NCBI RefSeq assembly: GCF_015686695.1
Contig: NZ_JADPMR010000001.1
Location: forward strand, 2,790,001 to 2,854,000
From: Vibrio nitrifigilis
GTDB taxonomy: Bacteria > Pseudomonadota > Gammaproteobacteria > Enterobacterales > Vibrionaceae
DNA length: 64,000 nucleotides
Direction of reading: 5' to 3'
The translations under genes and the position numbers were made by a program. Under the pieces are notes generated by a model. It saw only the letters and a list, made by a program, of their open reading frames with translations, did no database searches and was not told where the DNA came from. Shown one piece after another: positions 1 through 9,288 of the stretch. Every line of letters starts with the position of its first letter. The stretch's first letter is position 1.

Positions 1-429
<429 letters not shown>

Positions 430-541
430 TACAACACCAAAAAGGTTTTGTATCGGACTCGATATAGAGACACACTTGATTGTGTAGAGAACGACAGCTT
501 TCTGAATTAATTGTTACTGCGTAGCGGTAACAAAAAGAATT

Positions 542-661
542 TGCTTGGCGACCATAGCATTTTGGACCCACCTGATCCCATGCCGAACTCAGAAGTGAAA
601 CGAAATCGCGCCGATGGTAGTGTGGGGCTTCCCCATGTGAGAGTAGGTCATCGCCAGGCTT
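542..661 (+). rRNA. 5S ribosomal RNA
   Basis: A 120-base gene beginning TGCTTGGCGACC and ending CATCGCCAGGCTT, typical of Vibrio 5S rRNA. The two ends are complementary (helix I), and the internal CCGAACTCAGAAGTGAAAC segment is the conserved loop region. It lies about 110 bases after the 23S end and 50 bases before tRNA-Asp, as part of the same rRNA transcript. Confidence 0.97.
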
Positions 662-711
662 TAAATTAAACGGTAGAGTGTTAGACACTTTACGGTAAAA
701 ACCAGTTTCGC

Positions 712-788
712 GGAGCGGTAGTTCAGCTGGTTAGAATACCGGCCTGTCACGCCGGGGGTCGCGGGTTCGAATCCCGTCCGTTCCGCCA
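712..788 (+). tRNA. tRNA-Asp (anticodon GTC)
   Basis: A 77-base cloverleaf with a GGAGCGG/CCGTTCC acceptor stem, D-loop GTTCAGCTGGTTAGAAT, anticodon GTC at 746-748 inside CCTGTCACG, T-arm GGGTTCGAATCCC and an encoded CCA end. It is the distal gene of the rRNA operon and is followed directly by an intrinsic terminator. Confidence 0.97.
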
Positions 789-800
789 CTTAGTTTTGAA

Positions 801-828
801 GCCTCAATCGAAAGATTGAGGCTTTTTT
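801..828 (+). terminator. Intrinsic terminator of the rRNA operon
   Basis: Perfect 9-bp stem GCCTCAATC / GATTGAGGC with a GAAA tetraloop, followed by a run of T. It stands 12 bases after tRNA-Asp and ends the rrn transcript. Confidence 0.93.
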
Positions 829-840
829 GTTTTGGCTATT

Positions 841-915
841 TGGGACTGGGCGTGTTGCTGGTTAGCATTACCGTGGGACGAATCCCGGTTGCCCGTAACC
901 CCGGCCGGTCCGCAC
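841..915 (+). pseudogene. Decayed tRNA-like segment (probable tRNA-Asp copy)
   Basis: The segment keeps pieces of the upstream tRNA-Asp in the same order: GCTGGTTAGCATTACC (compare GCTGGTTAGAATACC), CGAATCCC (T-arm), then GGTCCGCACTGAGTTTTGAAGCC (compare the acceptor end, the flank and the start of the terminator). No cloverleaf can be folded: the anticodon arm and acceptor pairing are lost. I infer a duplicated tRNA-plus-terminator unit that has decayed. Readthrough of the first terminator would be needed to transcribe it. Confidence 0.6.
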
Positions 916-925
916 TGAGTTTTGA

Positions 926-955
926 AGCCCTGAACGAAAGTTCGGGGCTTTTTTG
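926..955 (+). terminator. Second intrinsic terminator after the rRNA operon
   Basis: A 10-bp stem (AGCCCTGAAC / GTTCGGGGCT, one G-T pair) with a GAAA loop and a six-T tail. It resembles the first terminator in loop and flank and belongs to the decayed tRNA copy. It may act as a backup stop for rRNA transcription. Confidence 0.9.
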
Positions 956-1109
956 TGCCTGATATTTTTGTTTAAGTTCTTTTCTTATAAAGGTTCAGCT
1001 AATCTTATGTTAATTTGTTGTGATAAAAGATCTGGTATCTTTTAATAGTACAGAGCCGATGATAATTTAGTTGCTGAATGTTTAGCATCAATTCTATGGA
1101 GCATACTGA
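956..1109 (+). promoter_or_regulatory. pldA upstream region with a perfect inverted repeat
   Basis: The 789-1109 gap between tRNA-Asp and pldA holds the two terminators, the tRNA remnant and this AT-rich promoter region. TAAAAGAT (1024-1031) and ATCTTTTA (1037-1044) form a perfect 8-bp inverted repeat with a 5-base spacer, an operator-like shape whose regulator I cannot name. A ribosome-binding site (TATGGAG) precedes the ATG at 1110 by a normal spacing. Confidence 0.4.
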
Positions 1110-2009
1110 ATGAAGGTATCTTTAACGATATTACTGCTGTCTTATATAGTCTCTAGTGCTGTGTATGCTGCTGATACAACGACAAATGATACTGATGATT
1201 CGTTAGTCGATGAGAGAACAAAAGAAGAACACAAAGTGATGGATAATCCTTTCGTGATTATGCCACACAAAGCTAACTACCTTTTACCTGTTACTTATAA
1301 CCCTCACCCTAATAACAAGCCTTTTCGCGATGATGATGAATACGCTGATTCACTAGATAATTTTGAGGCCAAGTTTCAAATCTCTTTTAAAATGCCTCTT
1401 GCTATTGATCTTGTGGGTGATGGTGACTTGTACTTCGCCTATACCAACCAGTCATGGTGGCAGGTATACAATAAAGACAGTTCTGCGCCATTTCGTGAAA
1501 CCGTCCATGAACCAGAACTATTTTTATTGTTTGATAATGATTGGGAAGTCGCTGGATTTAAAAATTCTTACTGGATGGTCGGTGCTGATCATCAGTCTAA
1601 TGGGCGTTCTAGTACCCTATCTCGTAGCTGGAATAGACTTTATGGCTCTATGATATTTGATAAAGGCCCATTAGCTCTAAGTACAAAAGTATGGTGGCGT
1701 ATACCTGAGAGTGAAAAAAGTAGCCCAACAGATGCGACTGGCGATGATAATCCTGATATTACGCATTATATGGGTAACTTTGAATTAACAGGCTTGTATG
1801 GTGTGGGTGAGCAACGCTATAGCTTTATGTTTCGTAATAACTTAGAGAAGCACAACCGTGCTGCTCTAGAGTTAACTTGGAGTTATCCAATTCATCGTAA
1901 TTTACGTGCGTATGTTCAGTATTTTAATGGTTATGGTGAAAGTTTAATTGATTATAACGTTCATACTCAAAGAATTGGTGTGGGTATCGCATTAAATGAT
2001 TTGCTGTAA
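1110..2009 (+). CDS. pldA: Outer membrane phospholipase A (OmpLA)
   Basis: Outer membrane phospholipase A1, which hydrolyses phospholipids misplaced in the outer leaflet. The protein has 299 residues against 289 in E. coli. A signal peptide ends near residue 20 (VYA-AD). The catalytic triad is visible: His161 and Ser163 in DHQSNGRSS and Asn175 in SRSWNR, with the same spacing as His142, Ser144 and Asn156 in E. coli. The remainder alternates aromatic and polar residues, as expected for a 12-strand barrel. It is monocistronic and converges on the antiporter gene across a shared terminator. The function is well supported by the active-site motif. Confidence 0.95.
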   Translation: MKVSLTILLLSYIVSSAVYAADTTTNDTDDSLVDERTKEEHKVMDNPFVIMPHKANYLLPVTYNPHPNNKPFRDDDEYADSLDNFEAKFQISFKMPLAIDLVGDGDLYFAYTNQSWWQVYNKDSSAPFRETVHEPELFLLFDNDWEVAGFKNSYWMVGADHQSNGRSSTLSRSWNRLYGSMIFDKGPLALSTKVWWRIPESEKSSPTDATGDDNPDITHYMGNFELTGLYGVGEQRYSFMFRNNLEKHNRAALELTWSYPIHRNLRAYVQYFNGYGESLIDYNVHTQRIGVGIALNDLL

Positions 2010-2020
2010 TTGGCATATAA

Positions 2021-2046
2021 AAAAGGAGCGCTAGTCGCTCCTTTTA
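2021..2046. terminator. Bidirectional terminator between pldA and the antiporter gene
   Basis: AAAAGGAGCG, a CTAGT loop, then CGCTCCTTTT. The A-rich and T-rich flanks allow termination on both strands. It sits between the two convergent stop codons. Confidence 0.88.
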
Positions 2047-2054
2047 ATTTGGGG

Positions 2055-3380
2055 TTAGCGGGCGTTCTCTGGAGTTTCTTCCTCTGTATTCGAGGCCATG
2101 TTTTTTTCCTCCATTTTTGCCTTTTCAATCATAGGAGTAATGGTTGAACCCTGGATTAAAATGGAGAACACGACAACGGCATAGGTCATGACTAGAATTA
2201 ATTCTTTCACGTCGATGAGTTTGTCTGGAATCACCATGATCCCTGAAGGGATGGAAAGTGCCATTGCTAACGCTAGCCCACCGCGTAAACCGCCCCAAGT
2301 TAGAATGCGAATCGACCATGGGTTATAGGTTCTATAGCGTTTAAAGCCGATGTATGGAACCGCAACACTGGTATAGCGACCCAAAAGAACTAATGGAATA
2401 GCAATTGCCATTACTATCCAATCTTCTTCATGAAATTTGAATAGCAACATTGACATACCGATTAACAAAAATAGCACACCATTTAGAAATTCATCCACCA
2501 ATTCCCAAAAGTGATCTAGGTGTTCTTCACTCTCTTTAGAGAAACCGATAAATCTCGTCCAATTACCAATCATGATGCCTGACACGACCATTGCTAATGG
2601 TCCGGATACATGGATGATATCGGCAAATACGAAACCTGCAGTCGGAACGCCGATGGTTAAAAGCAGCTCCATTGAGTGGTCGTTAGTGGCACTGATTAGG
2701 TAGTGAAAAATTAAACCCAATACAAAACCATAGATAATGCCGCCTATCGCTTCATGAATGAATAGTCCTGCCACACTTCCGATAGTAGGAGCTTGTGATC
2801 CAAAAGCAATAGTGAAAATAGTCACAAAAATAACCAAGCCAAACCCATCATTAAATAGTGATTCCCCTTCAATTTGAGTAGAGATCCTTTTTGGGGCGTT
2901 AAGTTTTTTCACAATGGCTAGAACAGCTATCGGGTCTGTTGGTGAGATAAGTGCCCCGAATAACATACAATAAACCAATTGCAGGTTTATCCCTACGAGA
3001 TGACAAAGCCAGTAAAGTCCAAAGCCAATAAAAAAGGTTGAAAAAAGAGTGGCTCCGAGTGCTAAAACGGCAATTTCCCATTTTTGATCCTTGAGATTAG
3101 GGAGTTTGATTCCTAATCCACCAGCAAATAAAAGAAAACCCAATATTCCTTTAAGTAAAAAATCCTCGAAGTTAATACTAGTCATAGTTTGTCTGGCGAT
3201 TTGGGTGAGGTTAAACCAATTATTTTGACCAGCAACTAGAATGAGTAAGGAAAGCAGCATTGAACCCGCCGTGATGGCAATTGTTGTTTGCATTTTTCCG
3301 ATCTTGCTATTGAAAAAAGCAATCAACATTGCAGCGGCAGAGAGAAAACAAAGTGTGTAATAGACTGACATTTTCTTCAC
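2055..3380 (-). CDS. CPA1-family cation:proton antiporter (NhaP type)
   Basis: A 441-residue inner-membrane protein with about 12 hydrophobic segments. It carries the CPA1 signatures SPTDPIAV near residue 147 (ion-binding Asp) and GESLFNDG near residue 173, so it probably exchanges Na+ or K+ for H+. The C-terminus is a short charged tail (KAKMEEKNMASNTEEETPENAR) without an RCK/TrkA-C domain. Two starts are possible, GTG at 3380 or ATG at 3371; neither has a strong ribosome-binding site. It is divergent from metH and convergent with pldA. Ion preference cannot be read from sequence. Confidence 0.88.
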   Translation of the reverse strand: MKKMSVYYTLCFLSAAAMLIAFFNSKIGKMQTTIAITAGSMLLSLLILVAGQNNWFNLTQIARQTMTSINFEDFLLKGILGFLLFAGGLGIKLPNLKDQKWEIAVLALGATLFSTFFIGFGLYWLCHLVGINLQLVYCMLFGALISPTDPIAVLAIVKKLNAPKRISTQIEGESLFNDGFGLVIFVTIFTIAFGSQAPTIGSVAGLFIHEAIGGIIYGFVLGLIFHYLISATNDHSMELLLTIGVPTAGFVFADIIHVSGPLAMVVSGIMIGNWTRFIGFSKESEEHLDHFWELVDEFLNGVLFLLIGMSMLLFKFHEEDWIVMAIAIPLVLLGRYTSVAVPYIGFKRYRTYNPWSIRILTWGGLRGGLALAMALSIPSGIMVIPDKLIDVKELILVMTYAVVVFSILIQGSTITPMIEKAKMEEKNMASNTEEETPENAR

Positions 3381-3485
3381 TTATGTAACAAACAATGAAC
3401 GGAAATTGTCGTTCGATGGTGAATAAATAGCAAACACTTTTTGTTGAATGTCTAATCACTATATTTCTTAAGGACTTTTGTATTT

Positions 3486-3501
3486 AGACGTCTAGATTTC
3501 C
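3486..3501 (+). promoter_or_regulatory. MetJ operator (met box) in the metH leader
   Basis: AGACGTCT at 3486-3493 is a perfect copy of the 8-bp MetJ box. It is followed in tandem by AGATTTCC (5 of 8 matches), as expected for co-operative MetJ dimer binding. It lies 51-66 bases before the GTG chosen for metH. This indicates repression by MetJ with S-adenosylmethionine. Because the box would lie at or near the promoter, it also argues against the upstream ATG at 3504. Confidence 0.8.
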
Positions 3502-3551
3502 ATATGAGTTATGGTAGGATGCAAATTAAGCGTAAGGAATGGGGCTGTATT

Positions 3552-6500
3552 GTGGGTAGTAAAATACGACATCAAATAGAACAACAATTAAAACAACGCA
3601 TACTGCTAATTGATGGCGGTATGGGGACTATGATTCAAAGTTATAAGCTGGAAGAGGAAGATTACCGAGGAGATCGGTTTGCTGATTGGCATTGTGATCT
3701 GAAAGGTAATAATGATTTACTCGTACTCAGTCAGCCTCATTTGATCAAGGAAATCCATTGTGCCTACTTAGAAGCTGGCGCTGATATTCTTGAAACTAAT
3801 ACATTTAATGCCACGACGATTGCAATGGCTGACTATGACATGCAATCTTTAAGCGAAGAGATCAATTTTTCAGCAGCAAAACTGGCTCGCGAAGCCGCTG
3901 ATGAGTGGACCCGAAAAACACCAGAAAAACCGCGTTATGTCGCGGGAGTTCTCGGTCCTACCAACCGAACATGCTCTATCTCTCCTGACGTGAATGACCC
4001 AGGATTTCGTAATGTTTCGTTTGATCAATTAGTTGAGGCGTATTCTGAATCGGCTACTGCCCTTATCAAAGGCGGAGCAGATCTCATCCTAATTGAAACC
4101 ATATTCGATACCTTAAATGCAAAAGCGTGTGCTTATGCCGTTGAAGTGACGTTCGAACAGTTAGGCGTCGACCTTCCTATCATGATTTCCGGCACTATTA
4201 CTGATGCCTCTGGCCGTACTTTATCGGGTCAAACTACAGAAGCGTTTTACAACTCTATGCGCCATGTCACGCCTCTATCCTTTGGTTTGAACTGCGCATT
4301 AGGACCGGACGAATTACGGCAGTATGTGGGGGAAATGTCGCGTATTTCTGAGACATTTGTTTCAGCACACCCTAACGCCGGACTACCTAACGCGTTTGGT
4401 GAATATGACTTATCTCCAGAAGATATGGCGAAGCATATTGGTGAATGGGCTAAAGCGGGTTTTCTTAACTTAGTGGGGGGCTGTTGTGGTACGACTCCAG
4501 AACATATTCGTCAGATAGCTCAAGTGGTTGAAGGTGTTCCTCCCCGCCCATTACCCGATATGGCTGTTGAATGTCGTTTATCTGGTTTAGAACCGCTCAA
4601 TATAGCTAAAGAAACGCTCTTTCTTAACGTTGGCGAAAGAACCAATGTTACGGGGTCTGCTCGCTTTAAACGGTTAATCAAAGAAGAACTCTACGATGAG
4701 GCCCTAGATGTTGCGCGTCAACAGGTTGAAAATGGTGCACAAATCATTGATATCAACATGGATGAAGGGATGTTGGATGCTGAAGCCTGCATGGTGCGCT
4801 TCCTCAATCTTTGTGCGTCAGAGCCAGAAATATCCAAAGTGCCTATCATGGTGGACTCCTCTAAGTGGGAGGTTATTGAAGCGGGCCTGAAATGTATTCA
4901 AGGCAAAGGCATCGTTAACTCTATTTCTCTAAAAGAAGGGGAAGAAAAATTCATCGAGCATGCGAAAACGGTGCGCCGCTATGGTGCTGCTGTAATTGTG
5001 ATGGCTTTTGATGAAGTAGGGCAAGCGGATACTCGTGAGCGTAAGTTACAAATTTGTACTCGGGCTTATCGTATTTTGGTTGATCAAATAGGATTCCCTC
5101 CAGAAGATATTATTTTTGACCCCAATATCTTTGCAGTTGCGACTGGTATTGATGAGCATAATAACTACGCGCTCGATTTTATTAATGCTGTCGCCGATAT
5201 TAAACGAGATCTTCCATATGCCATGATTTCTGGTGGGGTATCAAACGTTTCGTTCTCTTTCCGCGGTAATAATTATGTGCGTGAAGCGATTCACGCGGTA
5301 TTTCTCTACCATTGTTTTAAAAATGGTATGGATATGGGGATTGTTAATGCTGGCCAGTTAGAAGTCTATGACAATGTGCCTGATAAACTGCGAGAAGCTG
5401 TTGAAGATGTTATTTTAAACCGTCGTGATGATGGGACTGAGCGCTTGTTAGAAATCGCAGAAGAGTACCGCTCTAATGCTGTGGGGAAAGAAGAAGATGC
5501 TTCCACTCATGAATGGCGTACTTGGCCAGTAGCGAAACGCCTCGAACATGCATTGGTTAAAGGTATCACAGAGTTTATCGTTGCAGATACGGAAGAAGCT
5601 CGCATCAATGCAGCAAAACCGTTGGAAGTGATCGAAGGTCCGTTAATGGACGGCATGAATGTTGTTGGTGATCTCTTTGGTGAAGGAAAAATGTTCCTTC
5701 CTCAAGTCGTAAAATCAGCGCGTGTAATGAAGCAGGCTGTTGCTCATTTAGAGCCTTATATTAACGCGGAAAAACAGCAGGGTTCGAGTAACGGTAAAAT
5801 TCTGTTAGCGACTGTGAAAGGTGATGTACACGATATCGGTAAAAATATCGTTGGTGTGGTGCTGCAATGTAATAACTTTGAAATTATCGACCTTGGTGTC
5901 ATGGTCCCTTGTGAGAAAATTTTGAAAGTCGCTCAAGAAGAAAATGTCGACATTATCGGATTGTCAGGTCTTATCACACCATCTTTAGATGAAATGGTCC
6001 ATGTTGCTAAAGAGATGGAGCGTTTGGGATATGAAGTGCCATTACTGATTGGTGGTGCTACAACGTCTAAAGCGCATACCGCAGTCAAAATTGAGCAAAA
6101 TTACCATAACCCTGTAGTGTATGTGAATAATGCATCTCGAGCTGTTGGTGTTTGCGCTGCATTGCTTTCTGATGAGCAACGTCCTGCGTTTGTTGAAAGG
6201 TTGGATGCCGATTACGAACGCACCCGTGAGCAGCATGCTCGCAAAAAGCCCAAATCGCGACCAGTGACTTTAGAAGAGGCAAGAGCCAATAAGGTCGCTC
6301 TCGACTGGGATTCATATACTCCGCCTAAGCCTGCTAAACCTGGCATTCATGTCTTCGAAAATATGTCGGTGAATACCTTACGCCAATATATCGATTGGAC
6401 ACCATTTTTCATGACATGGTCATTAATGGGTAAATACCCAGCGATTTTTGAACATGAGGAAGTGGGAGAAGAAGCAAAACGTCTATTCCACGACGCAAAT

Positions 6501-7232
6501 GAATGGTTAGATCGTATTGAAGCTGAAGGTTTACTGACTGCATCAGGAATTTGCGGTTTATTTCCAGCCGCTTGTATCGGTGATGATATCGAAGTGTATG
6601 CGGATGAAAATCGTAGCGATGTGAGCCATATTTTGCATCATCTACGGCAACAAACATTGAAACCTAAAGGTCCTAACTACTGCTTATCTGATTATGTAGC
6701 GCCAAAAGAAAGTGGTAAAGAAGATTGGATTGGCGCATTTGCGGTAACGGGAGGGATCAATGAGCGTGAACTTGCGGATGAATTTAAAGCACAAGGTGAC
6801 GATTATAATGCCATCATGGTTCAAGCTGTAGCAGACCGTTTAGCGGAAGCATTTGCCGAGTATTTACATCAGGTGGTTCGTAAAGATCTTTGGGGTTATG
6901 CTCCTGATGAGGCGTTGTCTAATGATGACCTTATTCGGGAAAAATATCAGGGTATTCGCCCTGCTCCAGGCTACGCTGCCTGTCCGGAACATACCGAGAA
7001 AGGTCAGATATGGAAGTTACTGAATGTTGAAGAGGCGATTGGTATGCAATTGACCTCCAGTTATGCAATGTATCCTGGAGCTTCAGTCTCTGGTTGGTAT
7101 TTCTCTCATCCTGACTCACGTTATTTTGCAGTGGCTCAAATTCAAGCCGATCAAGTTGCAAGTTACGCAGAACGCAAAGGTTGGGACCTACTTGAAGCAG
7201 AGAAGTGGTTAGGACCGAATATTAATGGTTAG
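3552..7232 (+). CDS. metH: Cobalamin-dependent methionine synthase
   Basis: Transfers a methyl group from 5-methyltetrahydrofolate to homocysteine through cobalamin. From the GTG at 3552 it has 1226 residues, against 1227 in E. coli. Domains in order: homocysteine-binding barrel with the zinc cysteines in GGCCGTTP (about residues 310-311), pterin-binding barrel (about 350-620), cobalamin cap and Rossmann domains with the axial histidine in DVHDIG (about His760), and the C-terminal AdoMet-binding reactivation domain. An in-frame ATG at 3504 would add 16 unconserved residues and sits beside the MetJ box, so the GTG (MGSKIRHQIEQQL) is preferred. The gene is monocistronic, with a terminator after it. 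Confidence 0.97.
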   Translation: MGSKIRHQIEQQLKQRILLIDGGMGTMIQSYKLEEEDYRGDRFADWHCDLKGNNDLLVLSQPHLIKEIHCAYLEAGADILETNTFNATTIAMADYDMQSLSEEINFSAAKLAREAADEWTRKTPEKPRYVAGVLGPTNRTCSISPDVNDPGFRNVSFDQLVEAYSESATALIKGGADLILIETIFDTLNAKACAYAVEVTFEQLGVDLPIMISGTITDASGRTLSGQTTEAFYNSMRHVTPLSFGLNCALGPDELRQYVGEMSRISETFVSAHPNAGLPNAFGEYDLSPEDMAKHIGEWAKAGFLNLVGGCCGTTPEHIRQIAQVVEGVPPRPLPDMAVECRLSGLEPLNIAKETLFLNVGERTNVTGSARFKRLIKEELYDEALDVARQQVENGAQIIDINMDEGMLDAEACMVRFLNLCASEPEISKVPIMVDSSKWEVIEAGLKCIQGKGIVNSISLKEGEEKFIEHAKTVRRYGAAVIVMAFDEVGQADTRERKLQICTRAYRILVDQIGFPPEDIIFDPNIFAVATGIDEHNNYALDFINAVADIKRDLPYAMISGGVSNVSFSFRGNNYVREAIHAVFLYHCFKNGMDMGIVNAGQLEVYDNVPDKLREAVEDVILNRRDDGTERLLEIAEEYRSNAVGKEEDASTHEWRTWPVAKRLEHALVKGITEFIVADTEEARINAAKPLEVIEGPLMDGMNVVGDLFGEGKMFLPQVVKSARVMKQAVAHLEPYINAEKQQGSSNGKILLATVKGDVHDIGKNIVGVVLQCNNFEIIDLGVMVPCEKILKVAQEENVDIIGLSGLITPSLDEMVHVAKEMERLGYEVPLLIGGATTSKAHTAVKIEQNYHNPVVYVNNASRAVGVCAALLSDEQRPAFVERLDADYERTREQHARKKPKSRPVTLEEARANKVALDWDSYTPPKPAKPGIHVFENMSVNTLRQYIDWTPFFMTWSLMGKYPAIFEHEEVGEEAKRLFHDANEWLDRIEAEGLLTASGICGLFPAACIGDDIEVYADENRSDVSHILHHLRQQTLKPKGPNYCLSDYVAPKESGKEDWIGAFAVTGGINERELADEFKAQGDDYNAIMVQAVADRLAEAFAEYLHQVVRKDLWGYAPDEALSNDDLIREKYQGIRPAPGYAACPEHTEKGQIWKLLNVEEAIGMQLTSSYAMYPGASVSGWYFSHPDSRYFAVAQIQADQVASYAERKGWDLLEAEKWLGPNING

Positions 7233-7251
7233 TTAGTACTTTGCATAAAAC

Positions 7252-7283
7252 AAAGGCCATCGTTATAGCGATGGCCTTTTTAC
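7252..7283. terminator. Bidirectional terminator between metH and lysC
   Basis: AAAGGCCATCG (7252-7262) pairs with CGATGGCCTTT (7269-7279), an 11-bp stem flanked by A and T runs. It serves both convergent genes. Confidence 0.92.
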
Positions 7284-7327
7284 ACTCTCGTTGTTGTTTT
7301 ATTTAATTTAGCTTTTTATTTAATTCT

Positions 7328-8674
7328 TTATTCAAATAGTTCAGCGTGTAGGTGCTGAATGACTTCTTTAGCTGAAGAAGAGTCGACTAAGAAGCAAAGG
7401 TTATGATCACTTGCGCCATAACAGATCATTCGTAGGTTGAAATTATCTAACACCCCAAAGACTTGTTTTGCATAGCCTCGGTTTTCCATTTGGTTACCGA
7501 TTAGCGCTACTAGACTTAAATCATGCTCTACTTTTACAGTACATAAATCTTGTAATTCATCTTTAACCGCTTGAGGTAGTTCTGGTGAACCACCAGAAGT
7601 GTCGGTTTTATCGAGGGTTAATGAGACGCTGATTTCTGAAGTAGTAATCAAATCAACTGAAATTTTATGTTTAGCAAGAATTTCAAATACTTTGGCTAAG
7701 AAACCGTAGGTTTGGAACATGTTTGCACTGTGCAGTGTTACCATGGTTTGGTTTGAACGTAATGCTAATGCTCGGAATTGGGGAGCGCTTTCAACTTCTT
7801 GGCGAATCCAAGTACCGCCTTTTTCTGGCTCTTTTGACGATCCCACAAACACAGGGATACCGTCGCGGAGTGCGGGTAATAATGTTGATGGGTGCAGTAT
7901 TTTTGCGCCAAAGTTAGCCATCTCAGATGCTTCACTAAAACTGATTTCTGGAATTGGTTTAGCATGAGGAGCAATACGAGGGTCAGTGCTGTAGATCCCT
8001 GGAACGTCAGTCCAGATTTCTAGACCAGAAGCTTGTACGGCTTCTGCAATTAGTGCCGCGGAATAGTCACTACCACCGCGTCCTAATGTAGTGGTTATGC
8101 CTTGTTCGTCAGAGCCGATAAAGCCTTGAGTAATTACGACATGTTGTTGGCAAAGTGGGGTGAGCTTCTCTTGAGCTAATGCGCTAATCTCATTTAACTG
8201 AGGCTCTGCCTTACCGTAATTATCATCAGTACGAAGTACATCACGAATATCAAAGCGTACAGCATTTACACCGCGTTCTCGCATCAATTGAGCCAGAATG
8301 TGAGTGGACATAAGTTCGCCACAAGCAACTAAATGGTCGGTCAATTTTTTGCTCGATTGGAAAGACGCGGCTTCAGCGCAGCTTTTTACTACATCTAAAA
8401 TAGCATGAACGTCTTTTTCTACCTGAGTAGGTTCAGCTAATTGGTCAATAATCGCGTGGTGAATCTCTGCAATTTGCGTAATTATTTGCGCACGTTGTTC
8501 TGGTTCTGCAATGCCACTTGCTAGTTCGACAAGCAGGTTAGTGACTCCTGAACATGCACTGCTTACAACCAGTTTAGTTTGAGGGTTGTTTTCAATAATA
8601 GCTGAACAACGACTCATCGCAGCGAAGTCCGCTACACTGGTTCCGCCAAACTTAGCCACATTAAATGCGCTCAC
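7328..8674 (-). CDS. lysC: Lysine-sensitive aspartokinase (aspartokinase III)
   Basis: Phosphorylates aspartate in the first step towards lysine, threonine and methionine. From the GTG at 8674 it has 448 residues (E. coli LysC has 449). The kinase N-terminal motif KFGGTSVADF begins near residue 8 and GRGGSDYSAALIAEA lies near residue 200. Two C-terminal ACT domains (about 305-448) would bind lysine. A TTG at 8689 would add five residues, but GGGAGA sits at a good distance before the GTG. A lysine riboswitch precedes the gene, and no homoserine dehydrogenase domain is fused, which fits a lysine-feedback enzyme. Confidence 0.95.
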   Translation of the reverse strand: MSAFNVAKFGGTSVADFAAMSRCSAIIENNPQTKLVVSSACSGVTNLLVELASGIAEPEQRAQIITQIAEIHHAIIDQLAEPTQVEKDVHAILDVVKSCAEAASFQSSKKLTDHLVACGELMSTHILAQLMRERGVNAVRFDIRDVLRTDDNYGKAEPQLNEISALAQEKLTPLCQQHVVITQGFIGSDEQGITTTLGRGGSDYSAALIAEAVQASGLEIWTDVPGIYSTDPRIAPHAKPIPEISFSEASEMANFGAKILHPSTLLPALRDGIPVFVGSSKEPEKGGTWIRQEVESAPQFRALALRSNQTMVTLHSANMFQTYGFLAKVFEILAKHKISVDLITTSEISVSLTLDKTDTSGGSPELPQAVKDELQDLCTVKVEHDLSLVALIGNQMENRGYAKQVFGVLDNFNLRMICYGASDHNLCFLVDSSSAKEVIQHLHAELFE

Positions 8675-8889
8675 GATAGATTCTCCCAATACTTCCTAAA
8701 TGATAATGTTAGGCTGATATACCCAGCCAGTGTCCTAAACCGTATCTAATGAGATATGAGCATTGAACATCTCTTACACCGATGAGTTATTATACTATTT
8801 TGTATATATGATCTTATATATCAATAACTTGTTTTTTACCGGTATTGCTCGATATCTGATGTAGATGGTTGTTTTAAGAGAGGATGCTA

Positions 8890-8939
8890 AGAGCAAAGTA
8901 GAGGTGTAACTTAAGGAAGGTTATTACCTCAGAAGCTCT
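8890..8939 (-). promoter_or_regulatory. Possible alternative hairpin (expression platform) of the lysC leader
   Basis: On the minus strand AGAGC (8939-8935) can pair with GCTCT (8894-8890), enclosing GAGGT..AAC / GTTACACCTC. This structure would take up the 3' strand of riboswitch stem P1 (CTTCTG) and so compete with the aptamer. No T-tract follows, so if it is the platform it is not a simple intrinsic terminator. Inference from pairing only. Confidence 0.4.
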
Positions 8940-9097
8940 TCGTTAGATAGAACTAACGACAGTTGAAGGGATTCAGCCCATTCACCCGACAAATCATGAC
9001 CACATTATGATTCATCTCGGCACTACTCCCCCTCAATGTTTTGTCTTGGAGTTGTGGCTCCACAAAACAGCTACCTGGGTAGTGCTCCTCTTCTGCT
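8928..9097 (-). promoter_or_regulatory. Lysine riboswitch (L-box) upstream of lysC
   Basis: Read on the minus strand, the segment matches the E. coli lysC aptamer in order: CAGAAGAGG opening P1, GGAGCC, then TGAGGGGGAGTAGTGCCGAG, then GGGCTGAATCCC, and a closing CTTCTGAGG that pairs with the opening strand. These are the conserved core elements of the lysine riboswitch. About 240 bases separate it from the lysC start. Lysine binding should lower lysC expression. Confidence 0.92.
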
Positions 9098-9110
9098 TAA
9101 TTGCCTTTTC

Positions 9111-9139
9111 ATTGAACGTTTTTGAGCGTGGAATGTCAA
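9111..9139 (-). promoter_or_regulatory. Promoter of the lysC leader
   Basis: On the minus strand a perfect TTGACA (9139-9134), a 17-base spacer and TTCAAT (9116-9111) form a sigma-70 promoter. The predicted transcription start near 9104 lies just before the first base of the riboswitch. Confidence 0.8.
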
Positions 9140-9288
9140 TCGTAAATTGCATGAATATTTTGATAATCGGCAAATCAATGCATTATTTTGGGTTTTATAC
9201 CTTAGTGAGGCAGTGGAAAGGAATATTTGGCGGGATTTTAAATCACTGTCTAACCTTAATGAGCACTTAATCACTACAGGAAGGGAGC

